Position numbers and translations under genes: made by a program. From Vitis vinifera (lineage: Eukaryota > Streptophyta > Magnoliopsida > Vitales > Vitaceae), in contig NC_081823.1 of assembly GCF_030704535.1 (NCBI RefSeq), positions 3,008,501 through 3,072,500 of the forward strand: 64,000 nucleotides of DNA. The letters run 5' to 3'. Shown piece by piece: positions 1-11,500 of this stretch. A model generated the notes under the pieces. That model did no database searches and was not told the origin of the DNA. It saw only the letters and a program-made list of their open reading frames with translations. The number at the start of each line of letters is the position of its first letter. The stretch's first letter is position 1.

Positions 1-207
1 GAGGTCAACTGGGTGGTTGCTGAGACCCTCAGCCACCGGTGCTTCCCGATGAGACGGCCAATTCACGCATGCCAGCTTCACCCGGGCGCCATCTTCGTCT
101 ACTATCCACCTTGAAGTGGTGTGTAGTGGCAGAGCCACCACAGGCTTCAGAGGTAGAAGACATAAAATAGATAGAAGGAAGAAGAAGGAAAAGAAGAACC
201 TCCCCAT
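1..207 (-). CDS. GH5-family cellulase-like glycosyl hydrolase, 5' end only (partial)
   Basis: Read on the minus strand from the ATG at 207 there are 69 open codons running off the left edge. The product starts with a clear signal peptide (MGRFFFSFFFLLSILCLLPL), followed by ALPL-x4-SRWIVDEDG and the block VKLACVNWPSH, then a VAEGLS motif and PVDL. This start is characteristic of plant GH5 (cellulase family 5) secreted proteins, where the mature enzyme begins just before the SRWIVDE block; the match is from memory of the family. The catalytic glutamates lie beyond the window, so activity cannot be judged. A TATA-like CTATAAGT sits about 60 bases upstream of the ATG on the minus strand, near 262-272. 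The protein probably acts in the apoplast on beta-glucans, which is an inference from the family. Confidence 0.8.
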   Translation of the reverse strand, partial: MGRFFFSFFFLLSILCLLPLKPVVALPLHTTSRWIVDEDGARVKLACVNWPSHREAPVAEGLSNHPVDL

Positions 208-2545
208 CTGGGACTTGTGTTGACTGCTAGTTGGGTAGATGGAATATGAGACATGGTATTGTACTTATAGGGCCCGGAACCCTCGTCTGTCTTTCTTTTT
301 AAATTCTTTTTTTTTTTCTTCTCCTCGTTTTTTCTCACTCGACCAAACGTATATAGTAAACAATGACTATATTTAAACCATTCCGCTAAATGAATCTGTC
401 GGCAATTTAATATTAAGTGATATACCATATATTTAAAAAATGAAAATAAAAAATACCCAATCCTATGCCGAAACAAAAACCGGATCTTCATCAACAATAT
501 TAATCCTCACGGTGTATATTACTAAGAAGGCCCTTAAAACCATGGTTTCAAGTTGTCGTATCTATCGATGAATGTTATAAATATTATCACAAAAATAAAT
601 ACAATTAAATAGATAAAAAGTTAATAAAATAAATTTTTATTATATTTAACGTTATTCAAATAGTGAGCATGCCTTTGAAACGATTTATGCCAAATATTTT
701 TTATTTTCAAAAATAAAAGATGAAAATAATTGAAAATAAAAAGGAATTTGTTTTTGAACTAATAAATATTTTGAAATTAGAAAAAACTATTTTCAAGTAT
801 TAGAAAATAAACATGTTTTACCTCTATCTATTGATTTTTATTTTCTATATTAATATTCATATCTTATTTATTTTGTATAAACCCAAAAATTTATTATTTA
901 TGAATTATCCGAATACATACAAATATGTCAATATCCATTTAAAGAGAAATAGTCTATAGATCATATATCCTAAAAACACTTGGAAAAATAAGATTTGGTT
1001 TGGGTTACTTTATGCAAGAATCTTGATTAGTTATTTCATTAATCAAATTTTTCACCTCAAATCATAAATGAAACTACAAATACGAAAATTACTCTTTTTC
1101 ACAATACAAAAATTGACTCTTGTTTTGGTAGAAAAAAAAATTAAGAGAGGAGTTTTATTCCAAATTAAAAAATCAATTTATTTCTCGTTTTTATTAAGAG
1201 AAAGAGTACATTTTTTTTTATTTTTAAAATGATAATTTTTTAGTAATTTAAAAACCCCTAGAAACTGCTCTTCCATTTTTATTTATTAGGTCACATCGGG
1301 TCAACCCACTTGAACACTTAAATCCAACTCCAATAATACTCATTTCTCTTCTTAATCGACACTTTCATGTCTCTTCTCCAAAATTGAAGAGTATAAGAAT
1401 GTAAAAACTAAGTTTCAACGATGAAGAGGCAAACAAAGGATCCCAACTCTCCTTCTCAAGTTCTTCGATTTGTGAATTTTGATCTTATCATTTTTTCCAC
1501 CTTTTTTTTTTTTTTTTGATATCAATGTTTTCTTCAAAACTCATCATCCAAAAAACTCATTATTTATATGATACTTAAGTTATACACGAGTGATTCACAC
1601 TGAGATTACCCAAATCAACAAGAAATGATTCACGAGTGAACGAAACATTGGGTTTAGACATCGATTTTAACGGACACTCAACTACTTAACTATAGTAATT
1701 AATGGTCTTAATTTTATTTTATAAAGCTAATGAAATAAGATGTGTAATATAATCTGATAAACTTCCCACCTTTATTTAACGTGATAATTATTAATGAAAT
1801 AATTAACAATTGTCACATATTGACCTAACCCTCTCATCAATTTCAAGTTTCATCTAGGTCTCCAAAGAAAGTATTCATAAAGGAGAATGACATTATGAGA
1901 TGAAATCTACTAGCTCCGTCATAATCCCATAATAATGCACACACCAAATTCATTCAAATAAGGATGGGTATTTTTCTTTTTATTTATTTATTATTATTAT
2001 TATTATTTTGGCATATTGTGGGCATGAATAGCATTATAATCGGCGTTGGAAACACGCCAAGTTATAGAAATGTAACCACGCCAAGTTACAGTACGTGGAA
2101 CTCAAATTTTTGCTTGGAAGTTTGGGTTTTGGAAACTTGTAAGGCAAACCACATCCGCTTGGGTTGTCATTGCTTTTTGTTTTGTGTCTGCCTTGTCTTA
2201 AATTCTTTTAAGCAATCATTATTTATATTGGTATAAATAGTAATATAAATATAGTATAATTTAATTTTTTAAAAATAAGTATTTGATAATTTAAATTTCC
2301 TTAATTACTCTAAAATCAATAATCTCTTTCTTTTTCTTTTCCTTTTTTTTTTTTTTTATTTCAACTCAATATTAAAGAATAATTTAGGAAAATACCTTTA
2401 AATTCACTTTAATTTAGAAAATTATTTTTTAATTAATTTTAAATTTATCCATTAAAAAAAATATACAGCTAAAAATCGGACCAGAATGATCAATTGAATT
2501 ATAGGTTTTTCTATTGTATTTACTCATTTAAGTGTTTAAATAGTT

Positions 2546-2549
<4 letters not shown>
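208..2549. other. Intergenic AT-rich DNA upstream of the GH5 gene
   Basis: After the short GH5 leader and TATA-like site the DNA is AT-rich, with long A or T runs (around 1500 and 2340). No reading frame here looks like a gene; the short ORFs are low-complexity. A doubled 'CACGCCAAGTTA' phrase at about 2053-2092 is the only local repeat noticed. Confidence 0.5.

Positions 2550-2592
<43 letters not shown>
2550..2592. repeat. (TA)n microsatellite
   Basis: About 21 uninterrupted TA units. It is a simple dinucleotide repeat and likely polymorphic. Confidence 0.97.
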
Positions 2593-2594
<2 letters not shown>

Positions 2595-2629
2595 ACAAAA
2601 CTTTGAGTGCTTTAGGGAAGTTTGCAATT

Positions 2630-3370
2630 TAGGTTCAAACTCAATTCAAGAGTATGTTTTAGAATATGGGTCTATTACATGTTTTAGAATATGGATAGAT
2701 TGGATTGAATTTGAATTAATCAAAATTGAAATGGGCCTATTACATTTTGGCCCAAGAATGGCTTATGAACCACTGTCCTCCAGACCAATTTGTTACTTGC
2801 CACCGAAACTGACCAAATCTTAACTTAACCAGAATTGAAATGGGCTATTGCACTTTAGCCCAAGAATGGCTTATGAACCACTATCCTCAAGACCTCAACC
2901 TCTCATTCTTCCGATATGGGATCACTTATAAGATGTGAAAAGGAGATATGCTAGGAAGGAAATCTCTAGGTCATAAAAGGAATAGGTAGTTACTGTTTGT
3001 CGCTCAAAGAACCAACCAAGTCTTAACCAAAATAGAAATCGCTTAAAGAACCAACCAAGTCTTAACCAAAATAGAAATGGGCTATTTATTGCACTATGGC
3101 CCAAGAGTGGCTTATGAACCACTATCCCCAACCTCTCATTCTTCCGATGTGGGATCGCTTATAAGATGTGGGATCACTCAGAAGATGTGAAAAAGAGGTA
3201 TTTTTGGGAAGGAAACCTCCAAGTCATAAAAGTAATAGGTAGTTATTGTTTGTCACTAACACCTTGGTCCAAGAATGGTTTTTGAACCACTATCATCAAG
3301 CTCTCATTCTTCCCAATGTGCATTCTTCCGATGTGGGATAGCACATAAAAGAAGTCAGTAAACCACTATG
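2630..3370. repeat. Degenerate dispersed repeat, several partial copies in tandem
   Basis: The phrases 'GAAATGGGC(C)TATT', 'CCCAAGAATGGCTTATGAACC' and 'TTCCGATGTGGGAT' return three to four times with changes. The phrase 'AGAACCAACCAAGTCTTAAC' is doubled at about 3008-3068. The block resembles decayed LTR-derived repeats common in plant genomes. Related fragments occur near 36790-37100. There is no coding content. Confidence 0.6.
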
Positions 3371-3707
3371 CTTCAAGAGATTTTACTAAATCTTTTATAT
3401 AAAGTATTATATATATACAATTATTGATGTTTTCAAACTTTCATTATTTAAAAAATTTAAATAAACATAAATATTTACTTATACATTTATTTATATTATC
3501 ATTATTAAAATAATATAAGTTAAAATTATAAAATAACAAAATATATGACTTTTATTATATTAAAAAAATTAAATATTATAATATCTCTTTCATCTTAAAT
3601 ATATCTTTATATTTAAATATTATATATGTTATATTCAATAAAATTAAGTATATTAAATATATTTATATTTTTTTACCATATCAAATATAAAAAATGAAAT
3701 ATTATTA

Positions 3708-3714
<7 letters not shown>

Positions 3715-3748
<34 letters not shown>
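3715..3748. repeat. (TA)n microsatellite
   Basis: A run of about 17 TA units in AT-rich intergenic DNA. Confidence 0.95.
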
Positions 3749-3754
<6 letters not shown>

Positions 3755-5470
3755 ATAATTATTTTAATTTTATATAATATATAAATTATAAATTTTTTAT
3801 GTTTTGTTCATAATTCAACCACCAATCTGACTATTGAACTGTTAATCGATAACTTTTTATATTCAAAAACTGATCTGATTTGAAAACATTAGCATCGGGA
3901 AAACCCAAGTAGCCACATCATACGCACCCTTTCATATAAAAGTCATCTTTAAAACATGTAAAACAAATTTAAAACATTTCAAGTTTCAAAACAAATATTT
4001 GTTTTACAAAACATCAAATAGCAATTTTAAAATTTTATTTTTCATTATTATTTTTTAAATATCAACCAAACAACCCTATATTTCTTATTTCTAAAAATAG
4101 AAACTTATTTTCTATTTTTAGGTTGCAAAATATGTTTTCATTTTTTATTTTTTTATGTTTAAGAAGAAAAAGTTATTTTCGAATAAAGTTGCCAAATAGG
4201 ACTATATTTCCTTCTTTCTTTTCCTAGTCGAAAAAAACTTGTTTTCCGAAATTGTCTCAATTATCATAAAATTGAATAAAAATATTTTGTAAACAATCAA
4301 ATGGAAAGTAAAGGACAACTTCATTTTAAATACTAAATTTGAAAGTTGTTTACTTCAACACGATGCAATAATATTGAAATTGCCTCAATTATCATAAAAT
4401 TGAATATGTTTTTCCACAAGCTATGAACCCCAAATTATTTTTATAACTATTATCATTTATAAATTTTTTTTTAAAAAAGTGCTATAAATATTAAAAGATC
4501 CCTAGAAACAGGCTTAACAAAGGTTTAGGCCTCAAGTTTGGTATCATATTTAACCACTCTCAACATTTTAATTTGTGATATATATGGTATTTAAAAAGGT
4601 TAATAAATAAAATTGATCAATAAAGATTAAGGTTCTTTTTTGATATTTTTTTCAAATTAATAAATTAAAACCTATTTTTCTCAAAATATTTTCTTATTGT
4701 TAAAAGTATTTTCTTTTCTTTCCCCACCCCTAAAAGCGGTTAGCAAAACTCTCTTCTTTCCTTCTTCAACAAACATGAATTCACATTTAAAACAAAGATA
4801 TATAAGAGACTTCATAGCTAAAACAAACACATGAAAGGATAAAATAATTCCAAAAAATAATATTTTGAGAATAATTTTTGAAAACTATTTTATAACGTTT
4901 GGTAGAATAAATATATTTTTGAAGATCGAAAATATTTTTAACATATTTTCTATATTTTTAATATATTTCAAAAATAACTTATATATGCAATATCTTATTT
5001 TTAATTATTTTTCATATTTACATAATTATTTTTTAAAACTATTTTTAGAAAACAATTAAAAACAACTAAAATATATTTTCTAAATATACTTTTCTATTTT
5101 TAAAAGTAGAAAACATTTTTCTGTTTCCTACTAACCAAATGTATTTTTCTAATGTTTTGTTTCAAAGAATATAAAATTATTTTAAAAAACAATTACCCAT
5201 AATTTTTGTTTTTTCCTTTTACATCCCATTTGATTTGAACTTACATAAAGTATTGATATAAATATAAATATAGCTATATAAATAAGTCAAAATTTTATTA
5301 TATTTATTACTTAATTATGATATATCTGAAAATATATGTCCAAAAAGGTAATTCCAAGAACCGATCTTGGGAATGAATAATTTTCCAATAGGTAGGAATT
5401 ATTCACTGTAGAGGACCCGGCTTTATCCCTCATCCACTTGTTTTTACTAAAATCCAAGCATACAGGCTAC
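3749..5470. other. AT-rich intergenic DNA upstream of thioredoxin m
   Basis: No gene is visible. A stretch near 4860-5160 carries 'TTTGGT' and 'ACCAAA' ends around AT-rich sequence and may be a decayed MITE. The thioredoxin promoter should lie at the right end; no convincing TATA box was found. Confidence 0.45.
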
Positions 5471-5576
5471 AGCCAATGAGCCAAAGATCTATCTCTTTCT
5501 CTCCAAAACTCTTACATCTCCCGCACTTCCATTTCCTACGGTTCTCCGCGGTTCCTCCAAATCCTCACTCTCTCCA

Positions 5577-8500
5577 ATGGCTACTGTTCTCGATTCCCTC
5601 GCCGTTCCTCGTTCCTCTGCTCTTCCTTCCTCTGCTTTCGCTCCGATTGCCTCCTCGCCAGTCTGCTTTCTCTCCGGCCGTCGGGGATTGGCGAGGTTGC
5701 CGGAGTTCTCAGGTTTGAAGATCCAGCCGAGTCTCGCCTCTCGTTCTGTGGCTGCGGCGGGTCGGAGTTCGAGAGTAGGTCGCCGTGTTGGAGGAGTCGT
5801 GTGCGAGGCTCAGGAGACTGCTGTTGAAGGTTAGAATCGGTGTTTCTTTTTGCGATTGTTTTACCTCTGTTTGGTTGCTGAGAAAGGAGAGGAAATGAAG
5901 GAGAGTAGAAAATCCTGTTTTGTAATCTTTCTTGGTTTTGAGGTAGGGGAAATTTGTTATGGATTGAGTAGAAATGATTGAAATTGGCGGTAGTGGAGTT
6001 TTTTCGGTAATTTTGGGGAAATTTAGAGAGTTGAAAATTTCAATCTTTTATTCCCAAGTAACCTCAGCAACCAAACAGAGGATTTTATTTGTTTTCATTC
6101 ATTATTTGTTCTCGTTAAGTTCTTTTGATTTTTTATTGAGATTGTTAGTTTGTGATACAGTAGTAACTTATTCAGATTTGATTATGGTAGAAAAGACAAG
6201 CAATTACTTCTGAGACTCACAAAAAGTTGAAACCTTTATTTGCAGTACTAAATGATGAGGTGTAATTTAAGATTCTCAGAACCGAAAATGAAAAAATATA
6301 TATATATATACATGGTACTATCTTTTTGAGGTTAGGTTGATGCCTTTTGTTGGTGAGGATGAGTTGAGTTTGAATTGACTTTCAAAATCGAGTTGAGGAG
6401 TGTTTGTGGACAACTGGACCTGTACGACTGACAAATAGCTACAGATAAAGTAAAAGCAACTTAAGCAAATAAGCACAACATGGTCAATGTATATGGAAAA
6501 TTTTCGAAGAAGGGAAGAATCATTGTCTATAGCGGAGAAGTTCACTAATTTGCAAAACATGCGTAGGAAAAGTCTTCTTGAGTGACAGGCTTGTAGCCAT
6601 CTCAAATGCTACAACTTTCCAAGAACACATCATGGACAGGGCCTTACCTGTCGTGGAGGCATCCATGTTTTTATCCTAATTTAGTGCCCACCAAAACCTC
6701 TTTGGAGTGTAGAGGAAATGAAAATAAGAATAGTTGACAGACTTGGCCTCATGTTTCTTCTTCAACCATTACACTCTTTGTTCAGAAATCACCATCTTGT
6801 TGTTTAGAGAAAGCTTCTGTCTGATTCAGATATCTCTTCAATGTGATAAAAAGGACATGTGCCCTCAGATTCCCAAAATTTCTTCAAGCCTAAAAACCTA
6901 TTGTGCCTTGCCCTATGCCCTTTTTACATCAAACTAGACCTCAGCATTTGAAACAAGACTGTTTTTGTCACTAACTGACCCTGTTCCTGGAACTTTCTGC
7001 TCTTTTATAGTTTGTACCACCAGGACATGCATCACATTCCAGGTGGGTGTTATTTCAACAGAAAAGATCCTTTTGGATCAGGAACTGTCGTGTTCTCACT
7101 ATCACGGGTTTGTTTGTTCACTCCGAGGTACTCATGTTGTGTTAGCGTGTACACAGAAGTTCGTACACGAACACATTTATCCACATCACTTGTCCCCCTG
7201 TTCCGGCTGATGCTTTTGCGTAGCTTCAGCCAGGAAAAACTAAATTCATAGTGGCACTTCATTGGGCCACATGTCACACGCCACTCGTTGCTTTAAGTAA
7301 CCATTGGTGGCAGGCGTCCCTTCAGTGTCAGAGTGCCTATTTGCAGGACGACAAGTTCCTTCTGACCAAAGCTTCTAGGGTTTCTTTTTTTCACACTTGC
7401 ATTCACCAACAAGTGGGATTTTCTTTCTCTTCAGTTTGGTTTCTGGTAAGTTTCTAAACCGTTTGTTCTGTTCTTTTCATTATTTCCTCTGCGATTTTGC
7501 ATTTCTGGTGTTTTTTTTTTTTTTTTTTTTGTGTTGTGTTGTGATGGAGCGTTTCTGCCCTTGTGTTTGTGTCGTTTTTGAATTTCTTCATGTGTTTGTT
7601 GGTCTGGAAATCTGTTCCTTACTGTCTACCCTAGGCAACTCCTCTTTATATTTTGTAATTGTTCCTGTTGGCAGTTTTCTGGAGTTCTGTTCTTGGAAAG
7701 TGATGTTTCTTTAATGTAGACAAACTCATCTTCCATGAAGCTTTGAATTTTCATCTACTTAGGGTTTCACATCTCCTTCAATTTTTTCCAAAGCTTCCTC
7801 TTTATTCTAAATGTCTCAGACTAACACGGACTGTTCGTCTGGTTCTGCCTGGTCGGAGGGGAATGCAATGGAGCCTATTGGGGATCACGATGAATCCTCA
7901 GGTATGGGAACGAGTTCATGTAGCCTGAGTAGGGAGTTTTTGAATCATGACGTGACCCTTCTTGAGATGCAGGAGATTGACTTTCGTCAAACCTACCTTA
8001 TCCCCGAGGATGTGGGGGTTCGTTTTCCCAGGAATATTGATGACGTGCAAGATAATTCTCACCTTTGGGAAAAATCCAACATCATATTTTGGCCTCGACA
8101 ACATTTTGATGTGGGTCTTTGTCTTCCCTTGCCATCATTGGTACACCAATTTCTATATTACACCCAAATCCATCTTGTCCATGTTCATTCCAATATTATA
8201 GGCATACTTATGGGTGTTTCCGTCCTGAACTTCCAATACAACCTTGATCTTGGCTTAGAGGAAGTTTTCTTTATTTATGCATTAAAATCAAATCCTCATG
8301 AAAAATTCTTCTTTTCCGCCGACATGCAATCCCTCTAGTTAGTAGTCAAGCTTCCGACTACCATCAAAGGAGCCCCCTAAGGACATGTCATTTTGTCTAA
8401 AGACTAGGGATGTAATCCAGGGTCCTTTACTCGATCCTTTCCTTTGGATCACTCCCTTCATAAGTCGAGTATGCACGGTTAGATTCCTTTCCTTTCCATT

Positions 8501-11500
8501 TGACAATTTTATTTTTTGTAGTGCTTCATGTTGATGAAACACTATTATGTTCGTTTAATAGGTTCAACTGAATGAGGAAGACGAGTTGAATGGTTCCCTA
8601 CTAACAAATTTGATTGGGTTAAATTTATTTTGTGTTTACTTGATCATAAGAGGCACTATGAATGACTTTTAAATCTTGTATGGCTGAAACAACACCTTTC
8701 ACCATTCAACACATTCCTCGGATTCAGTCTGCTTCCTATGGCTATAACTCCTGCCTACACAAGGTGATTAGTGGGCAACACAATCTCCCCTAAGGACACA
8801 GTTTTTGACCCATTGAAGCCTCTCAAAATTCGCCTAAGGGAATGAAGAACATCGGTTTTGTACCCCATCAACAAGAAAGCAGAGAGATGCAAGAGATTGA
8901 CAAAACTTCTCGGGTCAACAAGAATACAATTCACAAGGTGCCCTCCCATTGTCAAGACCAAGACTAGAGCATCTTCGTGGGGCATGATGGCATTTCTTAG
9001 TTCAGTAGGATCAAAGACTGTCTCTGTGGTGGGAAATTAGGCCGACTGTGAGAATGGTAAGGGAGGAGAAGGGCAAAGGCATTCTGGTTTCAGATGGCGA
9101 GGACGGGGGTGAAGGCTATGCACGCGCGGGGGGGCGAGTGAGGGGGTTGGTAGCGGGCCCAAGCCTCGAGGTCCGGCTGCAGTCTGATGATGGGACGAGG
9201 GGGCAGTCCTCGGGGTCGGGTCTGACTGTGGGTTCGGACTCGGGTCTGGCGTCGGGTGGGCCCCATGAAACGTGCGGGCTGGCGACGCAGTGGGCCCTTG
9301 GGCCGCATGACGCCTTTGGTTCCTCCCCATCCACGGCCCTCCCTTGCGAATCTAGGCTGACCCACTTTGGGCTGTCTCCCGACGTTGGGCGGGCCTCGAA
9401 GAAGCTGTTAGGAGGGGTTGGTCTGAGGATTCGAGGCCCGGACTCGCCTCTGATCTGTAATGTGGATGAGGCCCATGAGCGGGGGGCCCGTTCCTTTAAT
9501 GGGGCAGGACCAAGCTCTGAGGGGGGCCTGGACCAGCCCTGGTCGTTTCTAAGGGTGACAAGTGGGTTGTGGAGGCCTTCGGCTGAGGAGCAAAGGCTGG
9601 TGGAGAACTCGATGACAGACAACGCGCTAATGGAGGAAGCCTTGAGGTATGGGATCGCTCCTAATGTCTATGGTCCGTTGGTGTGTGTTTCTCCCTCTCC
9701 CCCTTCTTGTTTTTCTGGTCGGACTCCTCTGGGGGAGTATTACGGCCGTTCTGGGGTGGTGTTGGATGCATCCCAGAGGGAAGTTTTGGACCGGAGAATG
9801 ATCGAAAGAACGCCTGCAGCAATGAAGTCTATGGATCGCTGGGAGATGGTGGAAGATAACAATGGTGTGATGGGTGCTAGTGGATAGGATCTCTGCATTG
9901 TGGGAGAGATGGATCCAGAAATTAGGGACTGGAGGGAGGCCAGTTGGGAAGAGAGCGAGCTGGCAAGGTTCAGTCAGTTCTTGGGATTTCCTACAGCGGG
10001 GTTAGAGAAGGACATTCTGGATTTTATGGTTAAAATCAAAAAAAGAAGGGAAAAAGTGCACCGCAAGTCTCTCTTGGAAAATTCGAAATTTGAGAGGGAA
10101 TTGAAGAGGCTTGAGTGTTCCATCAACTATGACGGGGGAAGGAAGCAGAAAGGCATTGTGCAAGGAAGGGGGGGTCAGTTTCCAGCTGTTTTATGAAGAT
10201 AAAGCTGGTAAGTTGGAATGTGCGGGGAGCTAATGATAGCTCTAAAAGGAAAGTGATCAAGGCCATGATTAGGAGCCAAAGGGCGGACTTAGTCTGCATT
10301 CAAGAGACGAAGATTCAGACTATGACGGAGGGGGTGGTGAGGAGTCTGGGTTCTGGGAGGTTCCTCGATTGGGGGGCTATGGGAGCCCAAGGCTCAGCGG
10401 GTGGTATTTTGGTTTGCTGGGATAAGAGATCTCTGGAGCTGCTGGAGATGGAGGTGGGCAATTATTCTATATCGTGTAGATTGAAGAATGTTGAAAACGA
10501 AGTGGTTTGGATTTTTACTGGTGTTTATGGGCCGTGTAATAGGAAAGAGAGGGAGATGTTGTGGGAAGAGTTAGGAGCGATAAGGGGAATTTGGGATGAG
10601 CCTTGGTGCATAGGAGGGGACTTCAATGTTACTTTATCTCAAAGGGATAGGAGCAGACAGGGTAGCCTTAATGGAGCAATGCGTAGGTTTGCTCAGGTGG
10701 TGGATGACCTTGCCCTTATTGATCTCCCCTTGCAGGGGGGTGTGTACTCTTGGAGTGGGGGAAGGAATAACCAGACTTGGGCGAGATTGGATCGTTTCCT
10801 GGTATCCCAGGGTTGGTTAGATATCTTCAGGGGGGCTGTTCAGTGTAGGCTCCCTAGGCCTACCTCTGACCATTTCCCTATTTTGTTGAAGGGGGGCGGG
10901 ATGAGCTGGGGACCCTCTCCATTCAGGTTTGAAAATATGTGGCTCAAGGTGGATGGGTTTAAGGAGCTCCTTCGGGAATGGTGGCAAGGAGGGGAAAGAG
11001 TAGGAAGGGCCAGCTTTAGAATGGTTGCTAAAATGAAGGTGATGAAGGAGAAAATTAAAGTCTGGAACAAGGATGTTTTTGGTAGAGTGGAAGTGAATAA
11101 AAGCTTAGCCCTTCAGCAAATTGAGTTTTGGGACAGGGTGGAAAGTGGTAGGGACCTCTCAGAAAGGGAAACGAATATGAAAAACGAAGCTAAGGAGAAC
11201 TTCAAGAAGTGGGTTCTTTTGGAAGAAGCCCACTGGAGACAAATGTCTAGGGAGCTATGGCTTAAAGAAGGGGATAAGAATACAGGGTTCTTTCACAAGA
11301 TGGCTAGTGCCCATTAGAGAAATAACTTTTTGGATAGAATTATAATAAATGGCGAGGAATTGGTGGAGGAGTAGGAGGTGAGGGAGGGGATTGTTAAGGC
11401 TTTTCAGCATCAGCTAAGGGAGGAACCAGGGTGGAGAGCCGACTTAGAGGGGCTGCATCTTAAAAGTCTCGACCATAGTGAAGCTGAAGCTTTGGAGGTT

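Noticed and set aside
147..497. 116-codon minus-strand ORF near the left edge
   Set aside because: It runs through the GH5 leader in another frame and shows no family pattern; the GH5 frame starting at 207 explains the coding signal.
5476..5718. 80-codon ORF overlapping thioredoxin exon 1
   Set aside because: It is in another frame; the frame from 5577 encodes the chloroplast transit peptide and joins exon 2 in phase.
9037..9622. Three Pro/Arg-rich minus-strand ORFs
   Set aside because: Shadows of the GC-rich LINE ORF1 low-complexity region.
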